Both the position numbers and the translations under genes were made by a program. DNA of 64,000 nt from Marisa cornuarietis (lineage: Eukaryota; Mollusca; Gastropoda; Architaenioglossa; Ampullariidae), in assembly GCA_004794655.1 (NCBI GenBank), contig SMMW01000503.1:634001-698000 (forward strand), in the 5' to 3' direction. This document shows, in pieces, positions 1-12,212 of this stretch (position 1 is the stretch's first letter; each line of letters starts with the position of its first letter). The notes under the pieces are model-generated. The model ran no database searches. It saw only the letters and a list, made by a program, of their open reading frames with translations, and had not been told where the DNA came from.

Positions 1-131
1 GAGGGGGCATCCTGAGGAAGACTGATAGGTAAAGTGTGAACTTCTCATCGTTCAAATATTTGTAAACTGCGCACGAGATGTAAACAATCATTTGATTTTG
101 TTCCATCCTTCATTCCACTTTGTTTCGCTCT

Positions 132-169
132 CTCCTTTTGTCTCTCTGCTGTGTGTGTGTGCGTGTGTT

Positions 170-206
<37 letters not shown>

Positions 207-261
207 GCTAGGATGAATGTGACTATTCAATCAAGCGCTGCGTGCGTTGCATGTGTGTGTG

Positions 262-300
<39 letters not shown>

Positions 301-352
301 GGATGAATGTGACTATTCAATCAAGCGCTGCGTGCGTTGCATGTGTGTGTGT
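132..352. repeat. TG-rich compound repeat with a 90-bp tandem duplication
   Basis: Two nearly identical blocks start at about 212 and 302. Each carries the same unique core (aggatgaatgtgactattca and following bases up to tgcgttgcatg) followed by a (TG)n run. The spacing is 90 bp, so this is a two-copy tandem duplication of a unique core plus its microsatellite. Open frames across it are Val/Cys repeats and are not taken as genes. Confidence 0.85.
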
Positions 353-623
353 GCGTGCGTGCACAGTCACCGCCCACCCCCTCTCATTAGCCAGCAGCAC
401 TGCGCCAGATTGCTGGCATGCGGGACAGGTTGCAAGGTTCGTCGCCATGGTGATTACTTGCAGTTGCAGTGCGGCTGCACGTGCACAACCAGCCTTGGGA
501 CTTCTTTGAAGCGAACGAAGCGCCCTCTCTATCATAACTGATGGCAAGAGGACAATCAACCTCTACCTTTCGGCACCTCCTCTCCGCCACCTTCCCTTCT
601 CCCACCCAAGCGCAGTCCCATCT

Positions 624-624
<1 letters not shown>

Positions 625-680
<56 letters not shown>
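625..680. repeat. (CAAT)n microsatellite
   Basis: About 14 uninterrupted copies of a 4-bp unit, with no gene context. Confidence 0.95.
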
Positions 681-1842
681 GAGGACGCTTGACGATTGCC
701 ACGCTTGCATCACGGTCGACATCTCTCAGTCACGTACAAGTCACGTAGAGTCAGAAATTACTGAACAGAAGGGATTTTTTTAAATAAAAAAAATTGCATT
801 GTTGAAAACAAACTGTGTAAATAAATTCTTAGCACTACTTCGCTGCACAACAATTGGCAGGCAGCGTGGCGAATACCATAAGAAGACAAAGAAAAGAAAG
901 CAAACTTCAAGTTACCCAAAGATCGTTTGGAATACTCCGGAGGTCTGAATGCTAGACATATTTGTAGATAAGGCTGGAATTTGAGAGGAGGAATTACCGT
1001 AAGCAGTGAAAAAAGTGGACGGCATGCAAAAAAAGTGTGCGTGCATAGTGTGTATCGGGCTGGCATTTGTGATTTGTGTCTGAGTTTGGTGTTGGTGCCT
1101 GGGCATGGCATGGCATTCATGTTATACAAGTGTGGCATTTGTACACGTGTGTATGGACATAGCATTCGTGGGCGTGTGAATATATGTCTTGGGTAATATC
1201 CTTAAATATATACAAAAACTTGTTCCTGAGACATTCCGACAGGTGGCGCTCAAGGTGATGAGGATGGGAGTGCTGAGAATAGCTGAGAACGATGACGATG
1301 TGAGAGAAAGTGAAAATGACGGGGAAGAAAAGATTCAAGAGGAGGTTTCCCAAAAATAAGACTTTGAGAAGTGAACCCTAACCCTGACATTGCTCGTGAC
1401 CCTCTGCCTGATCTTAACCTGTGACCTGTAACCTGTGGCGCCGGGGATGATGCTTCACGTAAAGCAACACAAACAAACTCCTTCTCAGGTCTTAAAGCAA
1501 GTCTGTCTCTGCATTTCTAACATAAGTGATTTCCTGCTTTGCTACAGATGATGACCTCGCCATTAAAGTGCGAAAAGCCAGCAGCGACTAATATATTGGT
1601 TAGTCTAATACGAAGAGAATCGATTAGCAGGCCACTTGTTGGGACGGAAAGGAGGAGAGAGAGAGAGAGACAGAAAAAAAAGAAAGATCGTTGGCTGCTG
1701 GTGTTTTTGTTTTACATCGAGTCAGCAACTCCGATTATATTATGACAATCTAGTCCAGCCATGTAGATAGAACAATAAAGTACACGTGTCATATGTGGGA
1801 TCCAAGTTTGGTGACAATCGCACTTCTGTTAGGCCACGAGAC
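681..1842. other. Unannotated stretch
   Basis: AT-rich sequence with no recognisable coding, RNA or repeat family. Two telomere-like units (aaccctaaccc) near 1,376 are too short to be an interstitial telomere. Confidence 0.5.
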
Positions 1843-1847
1843 AGCCA

Positions 1848-1887
<40 letters not shown>

Positions 1888-1889
1888 AA
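1843..1889. repeat. (GAAA)n microsatellite
   Basis: About 11 copies of a purine tetranucleotide on the plus strand. Confidence 0.95.
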
Positions 1890-3188
1890 CCAAATCTTAG
1901 TTCTCCTAAAAGGCGTCTACATGTCTGCATGTCGCAGGTTGTTTCTGGTACTCATCAGGTGAACCACTCCACCAGCAGCGTACGACAACGACCCAGGCGG
2001 CGGGACTGCGCGCGCACCTCGAAGTCGCAACCGCAGTGAAACGAGGATCTTGACACTAGACGACTGTAGCGAGGATTACAAACCTTCTAAGTACATACAT
2101 ATCCTGCGTGGGGGAGAAATGAGGTCAGCAGTCTGACCCTGTCTGGTGTCAGGGATGACGCACTCCTGATTACGAGACTGCACTGACGGTGCAAAAAAAA
2201 AAAAAAAAATTAATAATAATAAAAAAGTGAGTCTGGAGATGGTGCAGGTGCTGGATACTCCAGTGACATTTTCACCTGGGAGGGGTTACTATGACCACCA
2301 ACGTGAGAGCCTGTATGCGGGCGGCGATGAAGCTGATCAGGGCGAGATTTTAGCCACAAATTTTCGTGGGTAAGTCTGGGCAACTTGCGAGCACCGTGCA
2401 CCGGGGTTCAGACAAAGTGAAGGTCAGCTGAAGTGTATGCACTTGCGACGGAAGTAGACGGCGCTGTTTGATAAATTTGACGATGTCTTGGCTGACGGGA
2501 GGAACCGAGAAAGTCACAAAGCTTCTCTGTCCTGACTCCGTGAATCATTTTCTCGTGTTAAGAAAGAAAGAAAATGAAGAAAGAAAAAAAAGGTTGAACG
2601 TTAAAAATATGGATGGTGTCTCTAGACGACACAGAGCTAATTAAAGTACAGCCCTCCTTGCCATGTAGCTCTGTGATCCTCCCCCCCCCCCACCAAAGCG
2701 AGGGCGCACCGACAGCAAAACCAGACGAGTGGGAAGTTGGGGTCGTCGTGGGGTGGGAGATATTAACGCACACACGCACCAACACTGGCATGCACCCACA
2801 TCGTCTCTTACATACAAACCTACAGACGTACAAGTACACGCGTACATACACACATATAAACACAATTATACTGACACGAGAGATTGAGAACAATGCGTCC
2901 ATACAGATGGATGTTCATACAGAAGGGCCGAGAGAGAGAGAGAGTGAAAAGATTTATTGTTTTTCTTCTGCCGTGTACTTGAGTAAGAGGCTGAAGTAAC
3001 AGGTATCACGATTTCCTGACACGGGCAGGAACTATGTCAGTGGTAGACTTATTGGCTTAGTGTAAGTCTGTGTCAGTCATTAATCTCTTGTTTATTTACT
3101 AAATACAGCAGTACGGGGGTACTTTTCACACACCACCTCAAGCTATGTTTGAGCAGCCTGTCTGTCCCCGGACTTACTCTGATCCAAC
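1890..3188. other. Unannotated stretch
   Basis: Only short A-runs (about 2,193), a C-run (about 2,681) and AG repeats (2,930-2,945) are visible. No supported gene. Confidence 0.5.
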
Positions 3189-3714
3189 TCTTGTGTCAGA
3201 CACACGGGAACAGATCTTGTGTCAGACATACAGGGACGGATCTTGTGTCAGACACAGAGACAGATCATCTGTCGGATACACAGGGACAGATTTTGTGTCA
3301 GACACACTGTGACAGATCTTGTGTCAGACACACAGAAACAGATCTTGTGTCACACATACAGGGACAGATCGTCTGTCAGAAACACAGGGACAGATCTTGT
3401 GTCAGACACATGGGGACTATTGTGTTAGATCCATAGGGACAGATCATGTGTCAGACACATGGGAATAGTCCGTGTGTCGGACACATGGGAACAGATCGTG
3501 TGTCAGACACACAGGGACAGCTCTTGTGTCAGACACATGGGGATAGCTCGTGTGTCAGGCACACAGCGACAGCTCTTGTGTCAGACAAATGGGAACAGAT
3601 CGTGTGTCACACACACAGGGACAGCTCTTGTGTCAGTCATGCGGGGGAAGATCGTGTCAGACACATAGGGACAGATCGTGTGTCAGACACACAAGGACAC
3701 ATCTTGTGAACTTG
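3189..3714 (+). repeat. 26-bp minisatellite, about 20 copies
   Basis: Tandem copies of a 26-bp unit built around tgtgtcagacacacaggg plus acagatctt or acagctctt. The unit contains the odd-centred inverted repeat TGTGTC-A-GACACA, so each copy can form a short hairpin. Copies differ by scattered substitutions and a few short deletions. Because 26 is not a multiple of 3, the same motif is read in all three frames (CQTHG, VSDTQ, VRHTG), producing overlapping open frames that I regard as artefacts of the repeat. Confidence 0.92.
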
Positions 3715-6700
3715 TTGCCGCTGCTCTGTTTTGACCTGCGACAGGTTAGAAGTTCAGGTTTAATTTTTATGACATTATTCTCCCTGCCCCCCCCCCCTTC
3801 CTCATCCACCCTGGCGGTACTCCAACACGTGCGCGTTTGTGTGTGTCCATACGTGCACGCGCGCGCGCAAAAAGCCTTTTGCGCACGAAAATGCACGCCG
3901 CGCCCCCCCCCCTCCCCCTTACTACTCTCTCTCTCTCCTCCACGCCCCTCCCTGAGGTTGCCGACACACACACACACACACAGGACACCGCCATGCGTCT
4001 GCACGGAGCTACATGAATCGCATGGCGACACGGTTATAAATAGATCTTTTAGCTCTACAAAACAAGCGGGCCCTGTTGATCGCCTCGCTCTTCTGCTTCT
4101 TCAACCTTCCCCCCACCCCACCCCCACCCCCCGTGCACTCTCGTCAGCCACATCCACTTTTAAGGAGGTGAGTGGCCTGCTTCGGTTACTACTCCCGCTC
4201 CATATGTAACAACAGTAACATTGCCCTCCGCCATATCACACAATCCCCCCCACCCCCCTACTGGCAAGTTACATAAGAGATTATTGCGAACTGTAGTTCA
4301 CCATGGAGCACACAGCACAGCCAGAGCCGGTGAGAACGCCATTACAGTCCGCTACAACCATCGCTGAACTCTCGTGTCTGTCTCGTGCTAAATTTTGACG
4401 GGCCGCGAGCGGAGTGAGTGGCGCGATTCGCGTCAGGCGCGAGGTTTGGGTCACTGTGATCTCAGCTTTGACCGTAGACGTTGGGTCACGGATGAAATAA
4501 GAGGCAAGACAAACTACGTCGTGCGGACAGAGAAGGACTACATCTGACGTAACAGCTACGACGGAAGAAGCCAGTCGTCGAGGTTCTCTCTCTCTCTCGG
4601 AACAACCGACTCTTGTAGAACGGGTGGCTTCTTGTGTCAACAGGCGGAATAAGTCGAGATGAGATGAAAAGAAAGTAGGAGGAATAAAATTCGCTCCCAG
4701 ATGAACAGCACTCTACAGCACGTGTTCCCTGCATGCGCGCACGCACGCACGCGCGCGTATGTGTGTATATATATATATGTTGCAAGTATCAACAACCTCC
4801 GAGGTTTAATAAAATGTGTTGCAGGCGAGGCAATCATTCAGTGCTGGCTTGTCGCCACTGGAGAGCCGACAGCTTACAAAGTTTTTCCTGTGGTGGTGAA
4901 GGACGTGGTGGTGGTAGTGGTGGTGTGTGTGTGTGTGGGGGGGAGTTAGGGAGGGTGTGTGTGATGGTATGTGTTGTCAAGTCGAGGGCGTTGACAGCAC
5001 TGCATGGCAACAACACAAAAAAAGATGCAAGCCAGCAAAGCTTCTCTCGACTGTTCAGGTGATGATTGATCAACCTTCCTCTTCGCCTGATTTGTGTACA
5101 TCAACCTCCAGACCTTGGGTTTCTGTTTTGTCGTCGATTCACTGGTGTGGAAAAAAGGTGACAGAAACGTGTGTGTGTGTGTGGGGGGGGGCAGATATAT
5201 TCGTCAGCTGTGTTGGAATAAAGCGGAGGACAATAAGGAACCAACTACAGTGACTGCGTGTGTTTACTTTCCTCCCGAAAGAAACAGGGGAGATCAAAAG
5301 ATACAGTTTCTCCCCCCCCCCCAAGTTCTCCAGCAAACTCCCCTCAACCATCATCACTACAGCACGACCAACACTCTCATGTCGGACGACAGCAACGATA
5401 TGACAACGAGATGAAGAAAGAGGCATCACCAGTTGTTGCTGTCACAGTAACACCGAGCGACCATGAGATCAGAAGGACAGAAACATCATACGGTGTTGAT
5501 CTCCTGTAACGGTAGTTAGTCGAGCTGAAGGAAGATTAGCATCTTATTCTACTCATACGCACTCGGATACGCACAAACAAACTTTTAAATAAATAAAAAA
5601 ACAAACCGACCGAAGAAGGTGTCAGCTGAGGTTTGCTACGTAAAGACTTCAGGGGGGGGGGGAGGCTGCTCTGCTCTTATCGCCCTCCCGATGATCCCGA
5701 TGAAGAGGGCCAACAGTGACCAATTAAAAAGAAGACGACAGCTGGAGTAGAGGGGCATTCAGCCAGCCTCCCGGGGAAGTGAACCTTGTTCAGTATGGAA
5801 CCGCATCGCAGGGCAACAGGAAATCAACGGCGCTTCGGGTTAAAACATCCTTGATCTCTCTGTAATCTTTTAATTTTCTCGAACAAGGATTTTTTTTAAA
5901 GGAGGAATTTAGGTGGAAAGCCTTTCGTGAAGGTGGCTAGAGATGATTCTGACTTCCGCACGAGAAGGACTGATAGACGAAGAAGATTGACTTGAAGAAG
6001 GATGAATAAAAACGATATGGGAGGTGACTAGAGGAAAGGCGGGTGGTGATGTTGGTGAAAGGAAAGGGACGGGGGAGAGAGTCAACACGACGAACGTGAA
6101 TGGGTGCGTGGAGTGGGTCTTGAGGTCGCAGACTGTGCGAGGGTGGGTATGTTGACAGGTGAGATCACTGACCTGGACACCCGCCGCCACAAGGTTAGTC
6201 CACACCGCAAATACAGTCAGGTCACCGCGGGGTCATGCAAGGACAGTCTCCTCCTCCCGCTCTCCTAAGTCTCTCTCTCTCTCCTCTCTCTCTCTCTCCG
6301 CTGTGGCTGGAGGAGTGAGTACGCCGGTTAGCGTACGAGGGATCTCTCTCTCTCTCCTCCCTTCCTTCTCGCTCTCCGCACTACTTGTCGTCGCTAGGGG
6401 AAGTAACTAGGCATCTCGGGGGACGAAAGGCTGTAATAATCCCTTTCTCTGGAATATTTTGGGGGAAGAGTATAATTATATCCCCTTAGCAAAAGATTAG
6501 AAACTTACAATCTCGTGTTTCTTAAAATGAAACTCGGAAATTTATTATAACTTAAAGCAATTTTTAAAATCTTACTTTATTCTCTGCCATGTAATAAGCA
6601 AGAAGAAAGGGGAAGGGACACAGCAATAACTTTTGTGAGGCAGGTGAATATGAATCGTTTTAAAAATCCAAGGAATAAATAAATAAATAAATATGGCGAG

Positions 6701-7172
6701 AGGCTTTGAGCAGAAGGACGAATGACGCAAGCGGTTTTTACTCAGGACAACAAAGCCTAAAAATATCCCAGTTGTAAAAGTTTGATGACAAGGAGGAGAG
6801 AGAGAGAGACCACCTAGGGTAGTCGTAAGAGCGGGGGTGGTGTTGTGGTTGGGGTGGCTCCGTCAAGGCCACTCATCATCTGGCACAACGCAGCAGGAGG
6901 CGCTCATGTCTATTCCTGTCTTATTAACTACGCATTTGACGAAGACGGAGCAGCGAGAAATAAAAAGAAAAAAAAAAAAGAAAAAAAGGAAAAACAAAAG
7001 TTATGCAAGTTATGAATATTCATGGATGCAGCGTTATAGAACAGCTGTCGAGCAGTAAAACCGAGGCCAGATCAATGTGGGAAAAATCATGCGGAAAAAG
7101 CTGCAAACTGGCAGCAGGAGAGGACAGTTGATGTGTAGGTGTGCTTTGTTTTTTTACGGCTGTGCCGAACAG
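3715..7172. other. Unannotated stretch rich in C-runs, CT-runs and short TG-runs
   Basis: Holds C-runs (3,787; 3,903; 4,111; 5,313), (AC)n at 3,964-3,981, TATA-type repeats at 4,768, and CT-rich blocks at 6,271-6,300 and 6,345-6,375. A good acceptor (4,147) and donor (4,168) bracket only 20 bases. No protein is recognised in any frame. Confidence 0.45.
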
Positions 7173-7258
7173 GTGATGGATGAACACCTGTGGATTAATA
7201 CCTGGCCTTCAAAACTGTTTCACGTTCGTGTTACGGTCGCGCCTCGCGGGCACAAAAG
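7173..7258 (+). CDS. Candidate internal exon, unknown product (86 nt)
   Basis: I do not recognise this protein. The stretch is preceded by a T-rich tract ending in cgaacag and followed by AAAG|GTAAGTTC, a strong donor. Only one of three frames is open, reading VMDEHLWINTWPSKLFHVRV and onward through VAPRGHKR. It would enter in phase 0 and leave two bases over (phase 2). The composition looks protein-like and less repetitive than its surroundings, but at this density of random splice-like signals a chance hit is quite possible. No neighbouring exon on this strand can be joined to it with confidence. Confidence 0.28.
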
Positions 7259-7757
7259 GTAAGTTCCACAAGAGAAGCTTTGTATTTTATTTCTTCTCTC
7301 TTCTCATATTTGCGAACAACCACTCTTCCCCCCACCCCACCACCACCCAGCCTGCCCCACTCACAAAAAAGAATAATGCTGACTGTTTCTATTCTTAGGG
7401 TTCGCTCAATGCAAAATGGTATTTTGAAGGCAATATTTGGTGTGGGCTGAGGAGTGCGGCTGGGCAGAAAGAAGGACTGGCAGAGTGTGACTCTTTCAGC
7501 CCACCACCTTCTCTTTCATGTGTTGACTGATAAAGCTGTATGTGAAATAAAAGGTACTTTTTTATTTATACACCTACTCTTCCATTCTTTTATTCGTTTG
7601 GAAACGCAAAATACACGGAACTTAAAAAAAACCCACTGTAACTCGGATCCTCTACGAGATAAAAAAAAACAACCGAAACTTTCTACCAGATTATTTCTTC
7701 GTCCCTCTCCCCCTGCTCCCTGTTGTCCGTTTCATTCTTCCTACCCCTCCACTTTCA

Positions 7758-7760
<3 letters not shown>

Positions 7761-7822
<62 letters not shown>
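7761..7822. repeat. (TG)25 followed by (AG)6
   Basis: Uninterrupted dinucleotide array with a TG to AG switch at 7,810. Confidence 0.97.
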
Positions 7823-9159
7823 TACTCCCATGTAAGGTGTGCTTTTGATTAAAATAAATATAATAAATAAATCACTTACAAAGTAGAAATAAGATTTGCT
7901 CTATTATCCTCCACTAATCTGGATTAGATGATAAAATGATAAATGCTAAAATTTTTAACATAGAGGAGGTGGGCGACAGAAGAAACCCTTGTGATGCGTT
8001 TACTGTGATTAACTCGGTTAAAGAAATACTTGCATATCTTATTACAATACTAACCTCACACAGGGACTTAGGTCTACTGATAGTGACTCATGTGAAAACG
8101 AAAATATCGGGACTTGTAAATAACCAACTGCAAGAAAAACATCTATATATATATATGATTGTATTTCCAGTGCATTCACAAACCAGTGTGCTAGGTTCGC
8201 TGTCCAAAATCTGTGAGGACTTAAAAAACACAGAATGGCCATGCGAACAGGTGTGTATCAACGATCGTGATTGTTTCCAACATATTAATATACCTATATG
8301 ATACGTTCATTGTAGGAAATTCGCGGGGACTATTTACTCATGCAATAGGCGTGAAGTGCTGCCTTCAGGTGTAGTGTGAATACACTGTGACTGGCCTGCC
8401 ACACTGCAAACTGTCGCCAGTATCAGTTGCAGTGCAGACGAAGAGTATTGGGCCAAGGTTTTGTTGTTGATTATGCCGGGGTGGGGGGGGAGGGGGCGGG
8501 GGGAGAGGAGGTGGGCTGTGCTTGGTTTGGGTGGGGTGGGGTGGGGGAGAGGATCTCCGATCGTCGAAATGATGATAAACAATGTCGTGAAATTTAGTTT
8601 GACAGTCGCTTGGTATCCCTGGGCAGGTCTAGTCTCTCACACTTTGTTGTGTATTCTGCGTCATCGCTCTATCATCATCCTTATCATTATATTTATATAT
8701 ATATATCTATTCGTTCTGCTGCACTGTTATCACACCCAACCCACAACACTAGGCGGAGGTCAAATGTCTCCTATATATATATATATATCCCTTCGTTAAC
8801 CTTTGAACTTGTTTTTTTCTTTTTCTTTTGTTCATTACAATGGTGACAGCATCACACGTTCGCACGTAGACCGTCGTCGCCGTCTGACTAATCATCAGTG
8901 TCTTCTTCTTGGCTTCTATCGTCAAGTATGAGGCAACGGACACTATGATGACTTTATCCTGTAGCTTTTGAGAGCAGTAGGGACAGCTGTTTACTGTAGA
9001 CTTTCTTTGTTTTTAAAACCATGTTGCATGTTTCCACTGTGCAGACTTAATTCTCTCCTCCTTCATCTTCTCTCTCCCACCCCTCTCTCTCTTTCTGTGT
9101 TTTGGTTTGTTTGTGTATATTTAGTTATGCGTCTGTGTGATTAAAAGAACTTCAAATTT

Positions 9160-9410
9160 CACCACACGCACACACCAACATACATATATGTATTAACACA
9201 CACATACATCCATAAAAATGTACATGCGCACTCACAAACATACACATACACGTAAAATACTCATATCTATCTATCTATATATATAATACACATACATTCA
9301 TAAAAATACACACAGACGCACACACAAATATATACATAATATAGAAACATACACACATACATAAAATGCACATACACACACACACATGCACAAACATACA
9401 CATACACATT
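9160..9410. repeat. AC/AT low-complexity block
   Basis: Degenerate (CA)n and (CATA)n interspersed with TA runs. It is consistent with a decayed microsatellite. Confidence 0.8.
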
Positions 9411-10347
9411 TTTCTCTTTCTCTCTTTTGAAATGGGCCGAACGCCTACTCAATAAAGTCTGTTCATTCTTTTTCTCTCTCTCTCTCTCTCACATCCCCAT
9501 AAGTGCCACGTACATTAGCTTCCCGGGGTGACTGCGGGTAGATGGGTGTTGGATATTGTTGACATAGTATTGACATTGTAACTGGGATAATACAATACTG
9601 AGAATGTCGGGGAAGCGTGCGGCTAATGCAGGTGCCGACAAAATGTCAAACGGGAAGAAATATTGATGACTGTTGTGTGATGTAAAGATAGCAACATCCA
9701 GAGATTTTTATATCCGTACTAACACATTACATAGCAGGCTACACACCCACACACTAGCCGGCTACACATTATCACATTAGTAGCTACATGCTTTGAGGTG
9801 AAGCACATAATATGGAATGAGACACATTTTCTTGAGTTGTACATTTTAGTGTTAAAAATAAATAATTACAATATTGCAGATTGTTACAAATTTTAAAGAA
9901 CATTTTGAACAAAATCAGATTTATAAAAAGATAATTATTGCCTTGTTAATTGGCTGCACTAATTTATAAAAAGTAATAGTTACATATCATACTTTGGTAT
10001 CTGCTCTACGTGAACTCAGTCACACAATATTCTGACTTCGCCGTGCGATATACTTAGCAATATAATAGCAATATAACAACAATATAGCAATATAATAACA
10101 ACATGACTGCATTTCATAACAAAGATGTATAATGAATAAGTCGAATAAGAAGAATACGGGCGGAGAAGGCGGAGGGGGGGAGCGAAGACAATAGGAAAAA
10201 ATGTCCGCTCACTTGTTCATTGGCGATAACGAAAAACATCAACAAAACAACAAGTCTGACGATGATGAGATTCAAAAGAAATGAAGTAAAAGGTCAATCT
10301 TTAACCTTTTTCTTTCTAGAGTTTTTTAGGGAGGGGGAGAGGCCATC

Positions 10348-10350
<3 letters not shown>

Positions 10351-10387
<37 letters not shown>
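10351..10387. repeat. (TG)n microsatellite
   Basis: About 18 copies. It lies just beyond the presumed 3' end of the minus-strand SINE-like element at 10,420-10,600. Confidence 0.95.
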
Positions 10388-10388
<1 letters not shown>

Positions 10389-10419
10389 GGCGGTGCTTAT
10401 CTCTTCTTTTTCTCTCTCT

Positions 10420-10600
10420 GCCTTCCCTTACTATGGGGTCAGGTGCCCACTTAAGACCGCTGGGTCAACTGGATGGGTGATGAGAGGAGCGGGCGCTCGA
10501 AGGGAAAATTTCACAGCGCCACACGGGCATCGAACCGACGCGCCTTTGGGTTTAGACGCCAGTCTTGTAACTACTCACTTATCCGCGTCTCCGAAACAAA
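10420..10600 (-). mobile_element. tRNA-related SINE-like element (family 2)
   Basis: On the minus strand a perfect B-box core (GGTTCGATGCC, 10,526-10,536) is followed by GTGTGGCGCTGTGAAATTTT and then CCCTTCGAGCGCCC. The latter block recurs in diverged form at 56,587-56,625, and the ACACGGG(C/T)ATCGAACCG block recurs at 33,611. Box A is weak. This fits a decayed tRNA-derived SINE rather than a tRNA gene, because no cloverleaf acceptor stem is visible. The limits are approximate. Confidence 0.42.
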
Positions 10601-11032
10601 CGAAATTGCTTTATAAACACGCAGCCATCCAAGAAAAGCGAACACGACGATAAACAGATAAATAAATGAGCAAAATACACAAATAAACAAATGGAGTGCT
10701 AACAAAAACAACCAAAAACTGTTTCCGATAATCAATAATTAACACAACGGTTAGAATATTCACGACACATTCAGACCTGGAGGATAACCGTCACAGTGAA
10801 TGCTTCAAACGAACAATGCACACGACACAAGCTAGGAATGTACAGGGAGAAAAAAAAAGAATTTTTATGTGCACAGGATCCAGATATAGAAAGCTGATAT
10901 GGTTGAGTTATGTGCAGGGCGGGCTACACACATGCAAAGCACATTCTGTGCAACACAGCATCTAAAATAAAGAGTAATAAGCAAAGCAAGCATTGAAGGT
11001 AATTTTTTTTGTTTTGAAAGATGTTAACTCAC

Positions 11033-11109
11033 GATAAAAGATGAATGAAATTCGCCTCCGGCGGAAAAGAAGCCACCAGGCATGTTCATGTCCTCTTCGT
11101 TCGACACAG
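11033..11109 (-). CDS. Candidate internal exon, unknown product (77 nt)
   Basis: I do not recognise the product. Read on the minus strand, a strong acceptor (GTTTTTCTCTTTTCTAG) precedes the block, and TTTATC|GTGAGT follows it. In the phase that takes one base from an upstream exon the frame is open and protein-like: VSNEEDMNMPGGFFSAGGEF then HSSFI, ending exactly on a codon boundary. A second frame is also open but is rich in Arg and Trp and looks less natural. The minus-strand candidate at 54,813-54,852 ends with one spare base and is therefore phase-compatible; the one at 32,976-33,078 ends with two spare bases and would force the less natural frame. Sharing a strand does not prove a shared gene. 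Confidence 0.4.
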
Positions 11110-11606
11110 CTAGAAAAGAGAAAAACACAATTGTTGAACTTGTGGTACTTAGTATTATATCATGATTTTGTGTACTGGCTCATTCGTGTCTGTAGATAAA
11201 CTAGATTTAAAGAAAAGTTTAGAGGCGTTCAGAAACAGAACTTGAGTAGAAATGAACTGTGGACTCTGTTGGTTTGAGACATTCTGGAGGCACACAGGGC
11301 ACAAGTGTAAGATCATGTGGTATATCCACAGCACATTAGCCGGAAAAAAAACTTTTATTTACTTTCACTTGCTTGCCGAAATATTTCAGAGGAAAGGATT
11401 GGTTAGGGCAAACAATCGAGGGATTCATTCCTAAATCTTAAAGTCGCATTTCTTTCTGTTTCCTGTTTTATTCTCAAAAAGGCAGTTGATATTTTAGTGT
11501 ATTGGAACACTCTTGTCGTCTTACTATTTTGTGTTTGAAAACTAAATAAAATATCACATCATTTTAGTTTAAGATTGATAATCAGGATTGTTTTTTTTTC
11601 ACTCAC

Positions 11607-11655
11607 TCATTCGAAATGCAAAAGCTGAACGAAATCGAACGCGTTTGTTGAAATT
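11607..11655 (-). CDS. Weak candidate exon, unknown product (49 nt)
   Basis: The minus strand shows acceptor CATTTTTCATTTCCTCAG and donor ATGA|GTGAGTGA around a 49-base block. Two frames stay open as far as the donor; the third reads to a stop at the exon end. The short length and ambiguous frame make this a low-confidence call. Confidence 0.15.
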
Positions 11656-12127
11656 CTGAGGAAATGAAAAATGATAAACACCGACACACATTTGATATAC
11701 TCCGATATTCTGTTTAATTGGAACTGCAATAAACTCTAGGATAATGCACTCTTGTGAAAAGAAAAAACTTTCGCACAGGTAGCAGCAAGAAGGAGGGAAG
11801 AGAGTGATTGCACGCTTAAAATAATAACAGCAGAAGACAGAGCGTCTCAAAAAATGGCGATTGAAAAACTGAAAACAAAAAATCCAAATCTAGGCTTAGA
11901 GCAAATCTTGAGGAGTCAGAGGCCATCATTCTTGCACAGCAGATTCCACAACATGTATTTACATAGAGACAGATGGAGTGTAGAGACTTCAGACTTGATG
12001 CTAATTATAGATAACAACATCTCCTAGACACAACGACTAAAAATAGATTAGTGTTCGGAAACTTTACAAACATCCATGAAGTCCTTGGAAAGGAAATGTG
12101 TAGATAGTGAAGTAACCATACAAACAC

Positions 12128-12128
<1 letters not shown>

Positions 12129-12202
<74 letters not shown>

Positions 12203-12212
12203 TATTTCTTTC
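12129..12212. repeat. (CTTT)n microsatellite
   Basis: About 21 copies, with one A interruption near 12,204. Confidence 0.97.

Larger units (their letters stand above)
7259..10419. other. Unannotated stretch with low-complexity islands
   Basis: Contains (TG)n at 7,761, G-rich runs (8,479-8,550), short TA repeats (8,696; 8,773) and an AC/AT-rich low-complexity block at 9,160-9,410. Nothing in it supports a gene. Confidence 0.5.

Noticed and set aside
120..509. Long open frames over TG/CA arrays (also at 14.5, 24.3, 28.3, 39.7, 43.0, 49.3, 55.1, 56.0 and 62.5 kb)
   Set aside because: Cys/Val and His/Thr repeats are produced automatically by dinucleotide arrays; there is no support for genes.
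1376..1390. Telomere-like aaccctaaccct
   Set aside because: Only two units, with no array; chance-level.
3149..3709. Three overlapping Cys/Asp/Thr-rich open frames
   Set aside because: They arise from the 26-bp minisatellite being read in three frames.
4148..4167. 20-base plus-strand microexon after a C-rich tract
   Set aside because: The C-rich tract is low-complexity and the product is only six residues.
10210..10275. Minus-strand hydrophobic frame (LLNLIIVRLVVLLMFFVIAN) ending at a GTGAGC donor, resembling a membrane segment of a channel
   Set aside because: Short, composition-driven (T-rich), with the usable acceptor inside the frame and phase not compatible with the 11.03-kb candidate.
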